From assembly GCF_023516215.1 (NCBI RefSeq), contig NZ_CP097349.1, positions 5,283,903 to 5,347,902 of the forward strand: 64,000 nucleotides of DNA. The letters run 5' to 3'. The notes beneath the pieces are model-generated. The model was given only the letters and a program-made list of their open reading frames with translations. It did no database searches and was not told where the DNA came from. The stretch is from Cytobacillus pseudoceanisediminis. GTDB taxonomy: Bacteria; Bacillota; Bacilli; Bacillales; Cytobacillaceae. Of this stretch, positions 31,952 through 40,961 are shown piece by piece. Positions within the stretch are counted from its first letter, which is position 1, and every line of letters starts with the position of its first letter. A program made the position numbers and the translations under genes.

Positions 31952-32370
31952 TGAAAATATCTACTAAAGGACGTTATGGGTTAACTATAATGATTGAATT
32001 AGCCAAAAAGCATGGGGAGGGTCCCACTTCGTTAAAATCGATTGCCCAGACGAATGACCTGTCTGAGCACTATCTCGAGCAGCTTATAGCGCCGCTTCGG
32101 AACGCAGGGCTTGTTAAAAGCATCCGAGGTGCATACGGCGGATATATTTTAGGGAAAGAGCCTACAAAAATTACTGCCGGGGATATCATCAGAGTTCTGG
32201 AAGGGCCGATCAGTCCAGTGGAAGGAATTGAAGATGAAGAGCCTGCAAAGAGAGAACTATGGATGCGTATTCGTGATGCTGTGAAAGATGTGCTTGATAA
32301 CACAACGCTTGAAGATCTTGCCAGCCATACAGATACCGGCGAATCAGATGCTTATATGTTTTATATTTAG
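31951..32370 (+). CDS. cymR: cysteine metabolism repressor CymR (Rrf2 family)
   Basis: CymR, working with CysK, represses cysteine-uptake and synthesis genes when cysteine is plentiful. The 139-residue product opens MKISTKGRYGLTIMIELAKK, has the winged helix (SLKSIAQTNDLSEHYLEQLI, SIRGAYGGYILGKEP) and lacks the iron-sulfur cysteines of IscR. It is followed by iscS and mnmA, as in B. subtilis, linking cysteine control with sulfur transfer to tRNA. Confidence 0.95.
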   Translation: MKISTKGRYGLTIMIELAKKHGEGPTSLKSIAQTNDLSEHYLEQLIAPLRNAGLVKSIRGAYGGYILGKEPTKITAGDIIRVLEGPISPVEGIEDEEPAKRELWMRIRDAVKDVLDNTTLEDLASHTDTGESDAYMFYI

Positions 32371-32438
32371 TCCTTAATCAGGGAATAATTCATGTGGAAA
32401 ATACAAGCAGCAGGACGAAATGAAGTAGGTGAGATAAA

Positions 32439-33581
32439 TTGGAAAGAATATACCTTGATCATGCAGCAACTTCGCCAATGCATCCGGAAGTGATTGAACG
32501 GATGACTGAAGTCATGAAATCTGAATATGGAAATCCTTCCAGCATTCATTATTTCGGGCGGAGTGCACGCCATATTGTCGATGAAGCAAGGTCTGCTTTA
32601 GCAAACAGTATTGGTGCTAAAGCCAATGACATTATTTTTACAAGCGGCGGTACAGAAGCTGATAATCATGCGATTTTTGGAACAGCTGAATCCTGCCGCG
32701 ATAGGGGCAAACACATCATCACAACCCAAATTGAACATCATGCGGTTTTGCATGCGTGTGAGGAGCTTGAAAAACAGGGCTTTGAGGTAACGTATTTGCC
32801 TGTTGATCCAAATGGGCGTGTTTCGGTAAAGGAAGTAGAAGATGCTTTGCGGGAGGATACCATTCTTGTAACCATTATGTACGGAAATAATGAAATAGGG
32901 ACCCTTCAGCCGATTAAGGAAATAGGCGAGTTATTGGCGGAGCATCCTGCTAAATTCCATACCGATGCTGTTCAGGCTTACGGGCTTGAAAAAATTGATG
33001 TGCAGGACTTGAAAGTGGATTTGCTTTCCGTCTCCGCCCATAAAATTAATGGCCCAAAAGGGATCGGCTTTTTATACGCCCATCCTGATGTGAAACTTTC
33101 TTCACGGCTTTTTGGCGGTGAACAAGAAAGGAAGCGCAGGGCAGGAACTGAAAATGTTCCATCTATTGCAGGCTTCGAGGAGGCTGTTCGGATCACTCAG
33201 AAGGAGATGGAAACTAAGCGGGAAGAGCTGCATTCTTTAAGGAAGCTGTTCATGAATAAACTGAAGCAGGAAGGTGCTGTTTTTGAACTGAACGGATCAC
33301 TTGATTATTCCCTGCCTCATGTTTTAAACTTAAGCTTTCCCGGAACAAATGTTGAAGCCATGCTAGTTAATCTTGATTTGGCTGGAATAGCAGCATCAAG
33401 CGGATCGGCCTGTACTGCAGGCTCCATCGATCCATCCCACGTCCTTGTCAGTATGTTTGGAAAAGGATCAGACAAACTGCAAAATTCCATCCGTTTCAGC
33501 TTCGGCCTCTTTAATACAAAGGAACAAGCTGAAAGTGCTGCAGAACAGACTGCTAAAATCGTGAAGCGGCTGGCTAAATAG
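32439..33581 (+). CDS. iscS: cysteine desulfurase (YrvO/IscS-like)
   Basis: A pyridoxal-phosphate enzyme that takes sulfur from cysteine. In B. subtilis YrvO passes it to MnmA, encoded next door. The 380 residues include the N-terminal YLDHAATSPMHPEV, the PLP lysine in SVSAHKINGPKGIGFLY and the active-site cysteine in SSGSACTAGSID. The start is TTG 32439 after AGGTGAG. Confidence 0.96.
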   Translation: MERIYLDHAATSPMHPEVIERMTEVMKSEYGNPSSIHYFGRSARHIVDEARSALANSIGAKANDIIFTSGGTEADNHAIFGTAESCRDRGKHIITTQIEHHAVLHACEELEKQGFEVTYLPVDPNGRVSVKEVEDALREDTILVTIMYGNNEIGTLQPIKEIGELLAEHPAKFHTDAVQAYGLEKIDVQDLKVDLLSVSAHKINGPKGIGFLYAHPDVKLSSRLFGGEQERKRRAGTENVPSIAGFEEAVRITQKEMETKREELHSLRKLFMNKLKQEGAVFELNGSLDYSLPHVLNLSFPGTNVEAMLVNLDLAGIAASSGSACTAGSIDPSHVLVSMFGKGSDKLQNSIRFSFGLFNTKEQAESAAEQTAKIVKRLAK

Positions 33582-33625
33582 ATAGGATATTTGAAAAAAG
33601 TGCAAGTCTAAGCGTTTAGAATTGA

Positions 33626-34753
<1,128 letters not shown>

Positions 34754-34765
34754 GAAAAGACGGGC

Positions 34766-34795
34766 CCCCGATTCTTACATAGAATCGGGGTTTTA
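34766..34795 (+). terminator. mnmA terminator
   Basis: CCCCGATTCT/AGAATCGGGG stem followed by TTTTATT. Confidence 0.9.
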
Positions 34796-34868
34796 TTATG
34801 GAAATAGCGGGCAGCGGAAAATGAAAATTCAAATATGCTATACTTTGATTTGAATGGAGTGATGAATA

Positions 34869-35533
34869 ATGGATAAGAACCAAATGGGTATTCAATATAT
34901 GCAAGAAGGAAAATGGGAAGAAGCAGCGAAGGTTTTTATGGAAGCAATTGAAGAAAATCCTTCTGATCCTGTTTCCTATATTAACTTTGGAAATGTGCTA
35001 TCAGCTGTAGGGGAAAACGAAAAAGCGCTGAAGTTGTATGAAAAAGCAATAGGACTTGATGAAAACGCGGCAGCTGCGTATTACAGTGCGGGAAACTTAT
35101 ATTATGAATTGCAGCATTTTGACGAAGCCAAAAAGATGTTTGAAACAGCATTGAAAAAGGCCTGGAAACTGGAGATAACTTCTTCATGCTCGGTATGTCC
35201 CTAACAGCACTTGACCAGGGTAAACTGGCTTTGCCTTATTTGCAGCGCAGTGTGGAGCTGAATGAAAACGATGCCGAAGCACATTTTCAATATGGATTAT
35301 GCCTTGCGCAGCTCGATTATATTGATGAAGCAATCCAGCAGATGAAAAAGTGCATTGAAATTGAGCCGGAGCATGCAGATGCCTATTACAACCTTGGAGT
35401 AGCTTATGGATTTAAAGAACAGGAAAATGAAGCACTCTCTTACTTTAATAGGGCACTGGAAATTCAGCCGGACCATATGCTTGCCGGGTATGGAAAAAAG
35501 CTGATTGAAAAAGGCGGCAGTGACTTGAGCTAA
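34869..35533 (+). CDS. yrrB: tetratricopeptide repeat protein (YrrB-like), frameshifted in this sequence
   Basis: The product is built of about six TPR units, for example EEAAKVFMEAIEENPSDPVS, NEKALKLYEKAIGLDENAAA and DEAIQQMKKCIEIEPEHADA. TPR proteins bind partner proteins; YrrB's partner is not established. The frame breaks near 35155-35160; one more G restores ETALKKGLETGDNFFMLG. Corrected length is 221 residues. It precedes recD2 as in B. subtilis. Confidence 0.9.
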
Positions 35534-35557
35534 ATGTATTATGGGGAGGATAAGGAA

Positions 35558-37984
35558 ATGGAGAAACAGGATTCCATGGATCTTTTTGCCGAACAGGGAA
35601 AGTTCATAAAAGGCAGACATCTTGTCACAATCTTTCATAATGAGCAAAACTTATATACGGTTGTGCGAATCCGGGTTGATGAAACGAATGACTCTTATGA
35701 TGAAAAAGAAGCGGTCATTACAGGTTATCTGCCAAAGATGCATGAGCAGGAAACGTATATTTTCTACGGTGAATTCAAGGATCACCCTAAGTTCGGTGTC
35801 CAATTCCACGCAAGCCATTACCGGAAAGATCTTCCCCAGACCAAACAAGGTGTAGCCAATTATTTATCAAGCGAATTATTTAAAGGGATTGGAAAGAAAA
35901 CCGCCGAGCAAATCGTTGAAACACTTGGCGAAGATGCGATTACACGCATTCTGAATCAGCCGTCTCTTCTCGATAAGGTTCCAAAACTGTCACCTGAAAA
36001 AGCAAAATTGCTTTACGACACGCTTATGGAACATCAAGGCCTTGAGCAAGCCATGATTGCGCTAAATCAATATGGTTTTGGTCCGCAGCTTTCCATGAGA
36101 ATTTATCAAGTATATAAAGAAATGACGATTGAAGTCGTCCAAAGCAATCCGTATAAGCTGGTTGAGGATATAGAAGGAGTCGGCTTTGGCCGTGCAGATG
36201 AACTGGGATATCAAATCGGCATATCAGGTAATCATCCTGATCGTATTAAAGCAGCCTGCCTCTACATACTTGAAATGGAAAGCATGCAGGCAGGCCATGT
36301 TTATACTGAAGCAAAACCTCTTCTGCAAAGTGTGAAGAAGCTTTTAGAAGAAAATAAGCGTGATAGCATTGAATACAGGGATATATCCAATGAACTGATT
36401 AAGCTTGAAGAGGAAGGGAAAATCATGGCTGAAGGCCAAAAAATATACCTTCCATCCCTTTACTTTTCTGAAAAGGGACTTGTAACCAATATTAAACGGA
36501 TCCTTAAGCAAACACAATATGATGAACAGTTTCCGGAGTCGGAATTTCTTTTGGCCCTTGGCAATCTGGAGGAACGTCTGGGTGTTCAGTACGCCCCGAC
36601 CCAAAAAGAAGCCATTCAAACAGCTCTTATGTCTCCTATGCTGATACTGACTGGCGGCCCTGGTACAGGAAAAACAACCGTTATTAAAGGAATTGTTGAG
36701 TTATATGCCGAACTGCATGGCTGCTCCCTGGAGCCAAAAGACTATAAAAAGGAAGAGCCTTTTCCCTTCCTGCTGGCTGCGCCTACAGGAAGGGCTGCAA
36801 AACGGATGGCCGAGTCAACAGGGCTGCCTGCGGTAACCATTCACCGCCTGCTTGGCTGGAATGGGACCGAAGGGTTTGACCGGCATGAAGAGAGTCCATT
36901 GGAAGGCAGGATTTTAATTGTAGATGAGACATCAATGGTTGATGTTTGGCTTGCTAATCAGCTTTTCAAGGCTCTCCCTGAAAATATGCAGGTGATCCTT
37001 GTGGGGGATGAAGATCAGCTGCCCTCAGTGGGGCCAGGCCAGGTTTTAAAAGATCTTTTGCGTTCAGAACGTATTCCTACCGTTCGTTTAACAGATATAT
37101 ACAGGCAGGCTGAAGGATCCTCAATCATTGAATTGGCTCATGAAATGAAAAAAGGCAAACTTCCGGCGAACATTTCTGCACAGCAGACAGATCGTTCCTT
37201 TATCAAATGCCAGCCGGGCCAAATTGCGGATGTTGTTGAAAAAGTTGTTCTGAATGCCAAGAAGAAAGGTTATTCTTCAAAAGATATTCAGGTGCTTGCC
37301 CCTATGTACCGCGGACCTGCAGGAATTGACAGGCTAAACGAAATATTGCAGGAAATACTAAATCCAAATCCTGATGGAACGAGAAAAGAGCTGTCCTTCG
37401 GTGATGTGAAATACAGAATCGGCGATAAAGTCCTTCAGCTTGTCAATCAGCCTGAGAATAATGTGTTTAATGGGGATATGGGTGAGATTGTTTCTATTTT
37501 TTACGCAAAGGAAAATACGGAAAAACAGGATATGATTGTCGTATCCTTCGATGGTGCAGAAGCTACTTATACAAGGCAGGATCTTAATCAGATCACACAT
37601 GCCTACTGCTGTTCAGTCCATAAATCCCAGGGAAGTGAATTCCCTATCGTCATTTTGCCAATTGTTAAAAGCTATTACAGGATGCTTAGGAGAAATCTTC
37701 TTTATACCGCCATTACCCGCAGCAGACAGTTTTTGATACTGTGCGGTGAAGAAGATGCGTTGAAAATCGGTGTGGAACGTGCGGATGAACAGGCCCGACT
37801 GACAACTCTTTCAGAAAAGCTTAGAGATGCCATTCCATTAAATGGTGAAACAATACAGGAAGATACAGCAGAGTTATCCCTGCCTGAAACCTTAACCCTT
37901 GAAGAAAGGCTTCTCCAAGCCGATCCAATGATAGGAATGGGAAATATAACACCGTATGATTTTATGGAAAAAGAATATAGCTAA
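35558..37984 (+). CDS. recD2: ATP-dependent RecD2 DNA helicase (YrrC)
   Basis: RecD2 is a 5'-3' helicase of the SF1B class acting in repair and fork maintenance, independent of RecBC. The roughly 808 residues have an N-terminal OB domain, helix-hairpin-helix repeats (GIGKKTAEQIVETLG, VEDIEGVGFGRADELGYQIG), Walker A ILTGGPGTGKTTVI near 365, Walker B ILIVDETSMVD, and the C-terminal motif CCSVHKSQGSEFP. ATG 35558 has GGGGAGG before it; the upstream ATG 35534 does not. Confidence 0.95.
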   Translation: MEKQDSMDLFAEQGKFIKGRHLVTIFHNEQNLYTVVRIRVDETNDSYDEKEAVITGYLPKMHEQETYIFYGEFKDHPKFGVQFHASHYRKDLPQTKQGVANYLSSELFKGIGKKTAEQIVETLGEDAITRILNQPSLLDKVPKLSPEKAKLLYDTLMEHQGLEQAMIALNQYGFGPQLSMRIYQVYKEMTIEVVQSNPYKLVEDIEGVGFGRADELGYQIGISGNHPDRIKAACLYILEMESMQAGHVYTEAKPLLQSVKKLLEENKRDSIEYRDISNELIKLEEEGKIMAEGQKIYLPSLYFSEKGLVTNIKRILKQTQYDEQFPESEFLLALGNLEERLGVQYAPTQKEAIQTALMSPMLILTGGPGTGKTTVIKGIVELYAELHGCSLEPKDYKKEEPFPFLLAAPTGRAAKRMAESTGLPAVTIHRLLGWNGTEGFDRHEESPLEGRILIVDETSMVDVWLANQLFKALPENMQVILVGDEDQLPSVGPGQVLKDLLRSERIPTVRLTDIYRQAEGSSIIELAHEMKKGKLPANISAQQTDRSFIKCQPGQIADVVEKVVLNAKKKGYSSKDIQVLAPMYRGPAGIDRLNEILQEILNPNPDGTRKELSFGDVKYRIGDKVLQLVNQPENNVFNGDMGEIVSIFYAKENTEKQDMIVVSFDGAEATYTRQDLNQITHAYCCSVHKSQGSEFPIVILPIVKSYYRMLRRNLLYTAITRSRQFLILCGEEDALKIGVERADEQARLTTLSEKLRDAIPLNGETIQEDTAELSLPETLTLEERLLQADPMIGMGNITPYDFMEKEYS

Positions 37985-38017
37985 AAAGAACAGTCTTAAT
38001 AACAGACTGTTCTTTTT
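37983..38017 (+). terminator. recD2 terminator
   Basis: AAAAAGAACAGTCT/AGACTGTTCTTTTT hairpin overlapping the stop codon of recD2. Confidence 0.9.
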
Positions 38018-38046
38018 GTATACCATCAGATTTCGAGGGGGATTTC

Positions 38047-38208
38047 ATGGGAAAGTGGAATGAAGAAGCTGCACCAAACAACAATATGGCTTCAGAAGAG
38101 CTGTCAGCCTCCAATCTAACCTCCAGCGCTGACCTGGTTAAAGGGGATACTAAGAAAGATTCAGCCAAAGGGGAAATAAATAATCCTGGCAATAGAAGCA
38201 CTGTGTAG
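38047..38208 (+). CDS. unrecognised 53-residue acidic/polar protein
   Basis: ATG 38047 lies about 5 bases after the site CGAGGGGG and is read for 53 codons to TAG 38206. The product begins MGKWNEEAAPNNNMASEELS and is hydrophilic, with no membrane segment or cysteine. No family was recognised. The next small gene follows 37 bases on. Short polar proteins of this kind in Bacillaceae are often spore-associated, but nothing in the sequence proves it. Confidence 0.5.
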   Translation: MGKWNEEAAPNNNMASEELSASNLTSSADLVKGDTKKDSAKGEINNPGNRSTV

Positions 38209-38245
38209 TCGTTTGATTATAAATTTATATATAGGAGCAGTGAAC

Positions 38246-38398
38246 ATGAATAATAAAAGCAGAACCTCTCTTCTCAATCTCCATGGTGTGAAACGGCGTA
38301 AAAAGCCGCAGCAGCCGGATTATGAATTTTCAGAGGAACTTTCGGATGGTGGAGAGCGTAATGAGCGCTTTAATAAGCCGAGATATACTGGCAAGTAA
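38246..38398 (+). CDS. unrecognised 50-residue basic protein
   Basis: ATG 38246 follows AGGAGCAG. The product MNNKSRTSLLNLHGVKRRKK onward ends NERFNKPRYTGK; it is strongly basic at first, then acidic (EFSEELSDGGERNE). An in-frame ATG 33 bases upstream lacks a ribosome binding site. No family was recognised. Confidence 0.55.
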   Translation: MNNKSRTSLLNLHGVKRRKKPQQPDYEFSEELSDGGERNERFNKPRYTGK

Positions 38399-38499
38399 AA
38401 GGGAAAGAAAAAATGTTTTGGCTCCCATGGCAAAGGTTTTTCGTCATGTTTTTTAAGGGACAGTGAAAACTAAAAATGTTCGGGAAGGCGGGATTCTCT

Positions 38500-38970
38500 T
38501 TGCGGACATTTTCTTTATTAAAGGGTTTGCCGGTTTTTGAATTGAAAACCGGCAATAAAGCAGGCGATATTTGTGATTTATCCATCACAGGCACCGGTAA
38601 AGTACAGGGATTACTGCTGCGAAAGGGCGCTCTTCTGAAAAAGACATATATCATCAATATTGAGGACGTAACATCTTTTGGCTGGGATGGAGTAATGATT
38701 GAAGATTCCTCTGTTCTGCAAGCAATTCCAAAACATGAGGATTATACATGTGAGACCCATAACCGGTTAACAGGCAAAATGATTATGAGCCAGGAAGGTG
38801 AACGGCTGGGCTTACTTGAGGATGTATACTTCAGGGAAGAATTGGGCACGATTGTAGGGTACGAACTGTCGGATGGCTTCTTTTCAGATGTGCTGGAAGG
38901 AAAACGTGTCATAAAAACCGATGACCCGCCTGCAATAGGAAAAGACGCCATAATTGTAAATGTAAAATAG
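38500..38970 (+). CDS. yrrD: PRC-barrel domain protein (YrrD-like)
   Basis: The 156-residue product starts MRTFSLLKGLPVFELKTGNK and contains two PRC-barrel units: GKVQGLLLRKGALLKKTYII and the second around SQEGERLGLLEDVYFREELG. PRC barrels bind proteins or RNA; YrrD's role is unknown. The start is TTG 38500 after AAGGCGGGA; a longer form from ATG 38476 has no ribosome binding site. The same gene follows recD2 in B. subtilis. Confidence 0.85.
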   Translation: MRTFSLLKGLPVFELKTGNKAGDICDLSITGTGKVQGLLLRKGALLKKTYIINIEDVTSFGWDGVMIEDSSVLQAIPKHEDYTCETHNRLTGKMIMSQEGERLGLLEDVYFREELGTIVGYELSDGFFSDVLEGKRVIKTDDPPAIGKDAIIVNVK

Positions 38971-38985
38971 TGAGGTGTCTTTTCC

Positions 38986-39176
38986 GTGCTGAAATGTCCA
39001 AATTGCCAGAGCAAAGATATTGGAAAAATTGGAATTAACCAATATTACTGCTGGAATTGCTTTATAGAACTTTCCTTGGCCAAGGGGTTATTAATACCCA
39101 TCAGGTAGAGGAAGATGGTACACTTAGCTCCCTTGATGATTTATTTGAAGAAGATGAGCGCAGGTATCTTTCGTAA
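38986..39176 (+). CDS. zinc-ribbon small protein (frameshifted in this sequence)
   Basis: GTG 38986 begins MLKCPNCQSKDIGKIGINQY, followed by YCWNCFIELS: two CxxC pairs of a zinc ribbon. The frame then stops at KGLLIPIR. A fifth G in the run 39084-39087 restores a tail containing HQVEEDGTLSSLDDLFEEDE that ends YLS at 39176, 63 residues in all. The acidic tail in a continuing frame shows that the gene is real. It resembles YrzR-type proteins by position; function unknown. Confidence 0.75.
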
Positions 39177-39200
39177 TTTTGGACGAAAGAGGTGAGCAGA

Positions 39201-39333
39201 TTGAACAAAATATTAACCTCTGCAATGATGCTTGGTGCAGGTATGGCGGCTTATAATTACGCCCAAAAAAATAATATGATATCAGGCCGAAAAATGAAAC
39301 GCATGCAAAAAAATAACGAAAGCTTTATTCTAA
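39201..39333 (+). CDS. DUF3918 small protein (YrzQ-like), probable one-base insertion
   Basis: TTG 39201 after AGAGGTGAG gives MNKILTSAMMLGAGMAAYNY, then AQKNNMISGRKMKRMQ. This is the DUF3918 pattern of one membrane segment and a basic tail. In the given frame the tail runs on into unrelated sequence. Removing one A from A7 (39307-39313) gives KRMQKITKALF and a stop just before a terminator hairpin, which fits the family length of about 43. Function unknown. Confidence 0.75.
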
Positions 39334-39345
39334 AAATGATTTTGG

Positions 39346-39376
39346 GGCTGGTTCTTAAAAAGGGCCAGCTTTTTTG
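39346..39376 (+). terminator. terminator after the DUF3918 gene
   Basis: GGCTGG pairs with CCAGCT across a 13-base loop, followed by TTTTTT. Confidence 0.7.
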
Positions 39377-39489
39377 TGTAATGGAATGGCTGATTTCCTC
39401 TCATGTACAAATGTCTTGCGCTTATCTTATTAAGCACATGTATAAATCCCCAGGAACCTATCACAATAAAAACAAGGAGGCGGGCCATA

Positions 39490-40578
39490 TTGAATATTCA
39501 AATGAAATGGTACTACCGGCTTGGATTTCTGCTTCTCTTGTTTATTGTGATTTTAGTCTTCCTAAAGCTTCAGGCATTATGGATGCCTGTACTGGAAATC
39601 TTATTTGCGGTATTCATACCGTTTGTTATTGGAGCATTTATTACATATCTCCTTCACCCGATTGTGGAGAAATTGCATGAAACTGGCCTTCATAGGGGGC
39701 TTGCCGTTTTTATTATATATTTTTTATTTTTCGGAGGAATCAGCCTTGCTTTATATAAAGGGATTCCGGCTTTTATTCACCAATTGCGTGATCTTGCGGA
39801 AAATGCTCCTCAATTTGCCAATCAGTACCGGGGATGGATAAACCTTATTCAGAGTAAAACATCAACATGGCCTGATGGCCTGCAAACCAGGATAGATGAT
39901 TTCATTGCAGCGGTGGAGAAACGGTTGAATAATCTTTTATCAAAGGTAATCACATTTTTTCTTAATGTATTGAATTATGCTGTGATTATCGCTGTTATTC
40001 CCTTCATTTCTTTTTATCTGCTTAAAGATTTTTCGATTATGAAAAAGGCTGCCTGGTATTTGACGCCAAGGAAATGGAGAAAGGAAGGCGTCTTATTCTT
40101 AAGAGATGTAGATAAGTCCCTGGGAAGCTATATTAGAGGACAGCTTTTGGTATGTGCGGCCATCGGGGCCATTTCTTCTCTGCTTTTCTGGATCTTTGAT
40201 ATGCGCTACCCTCTTTTGCTTGGCACTATTATAGGGGTCACTAATGTAATCCCTTATTTTGGCCCAATTATTGGAGCGGTACCGGCTGTAATCATTGCCT
40301 CTGCTTTATCGGTCAAGATGATCGTGATTACGATTGGCATCATTATTGTTCTTCAGTTTCTTGAGGGGAATATCCTATCACCCCTCATTGTTGGAAAAAG
40401 CCTTCATATGCATCCGCTTCTTATTATGCTGGCCTTGCTGGCTGGCGGGGAAGCAGCAGGGATATTGGGATTAATCATTGCAGTTCCAATTTTAGCTGTC
40501 ATTAAAGTAAGCATCATACATGCGAAAAAACACTTTTCAAAAAATAAACAGCCAAAAATCACTGGAACATCATCATGA
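39490..40578 (+). CDS. yrrI: AI-2E family transporter (YrrI-like)
   Basis: The 362-residue protein has about eight membrane helices and the family end motif GKSLHMHPLLIMLALLAGGEAAGILGLIIAVPILAV. Family members have been linked with autoinducer-2 export or with ion exchange; the substrate here is unknown. TTG 39490 (MNIQMKWYYRLG) is chosen since AGGAGG stands at 39476-39481; the longer frame upstream would run through that site. Confidence 0.88.
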   Translation: MNIQMKWYYRLGFLLLLFIVILVFLKLQALWMPVLEILFAVFIPFVIGAFITYLLHPIVEKLHETGLHRGLAVFIIYFLFFGGISLALYKGIPAFIHQLRDLAENAPQFANQYRGWINLIQSKTSTWPDGLQTRIDDFIAAVEKRLNNLLSKVITFFLNVLNYAVIIAVIPFISFYLLKDFSIMKKAAWYLTPRKWRKEGVLFLRDVDKSLGSYIRGQLLVCAAIGAISSLLFWIFDMRYPLLLGTIIGVTNVIPYFGPIIGAVPAVIIASALSVKMIVITIGIIIVLQFLEGNILSPLIVGKSLHMHPLLIMLALLAGGEAAGILGLIIAVPILAVIKVSIIHAKKHFSKNKQPKITGTSS

Positions 40579-40580
40579 TG

Positions 40581-40610
40581 TTGACAACAATAAAGATAAA
40601 TCGCTATAAT
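40581..40610 (+). promoter_or_regulatory. sigma-A promoter of alaS
   Basis: TTGACA at 40581-40586, 18-base spacer, TATAAT at 40605-40610. It starts right after the preceding stop codon. Confidence 0.85.
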
Positions 40611-40616
40611 TCGTCT

Positions 40617-40917
40617 ATAAAGCTATATTAAACATGTTGAAGGAATAAGTATGTTATAGGCCATCTGCGTGAAATGCTACTATTGCATTCACATAAGAGA
40701 GGGAGTTCCCAGGCTGAAAGAACTCCTAGATGAAGGATAACAGAAAGCTAATCCCGAGTGCAGCTAATCCCTGCCGTTTATCCGCGTTAAGGATCTGAGA
40801 GATGGGAGATTTCCTAATGAACTGGATAAAGGTCTGGTCATTGGTTCATAAACTTCCATAATCAGGGTGGTACCGCGAGCAAGCTCTCGTCCCTGTCCAG
40901 GGATGAGGGCTTTTTTT
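40617..40917 (+). promoter_or_regulatory. T-box riboswitch controlling alaS
   Basis: T-box sequence AGGGTGGTACCGCG lies at 40864-40877, followed by the terminator GCTCTCGTCCCTG/CAGGGATGAGGGC and a T7 tract. A GCT at 40747-40749 in the stretch CAGAAAGCTAAT is a candidate alanine specifier. Uncharged tRNA-Ala would allow read-through into alaS. No protein gene lies between 40579 and 40961. Confidence 0.93.
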
Positions 40918-40961
40918 GTTGTTTTTAAAAGCTTTTACATAATTTTAGGAGGCTGGTTAGT

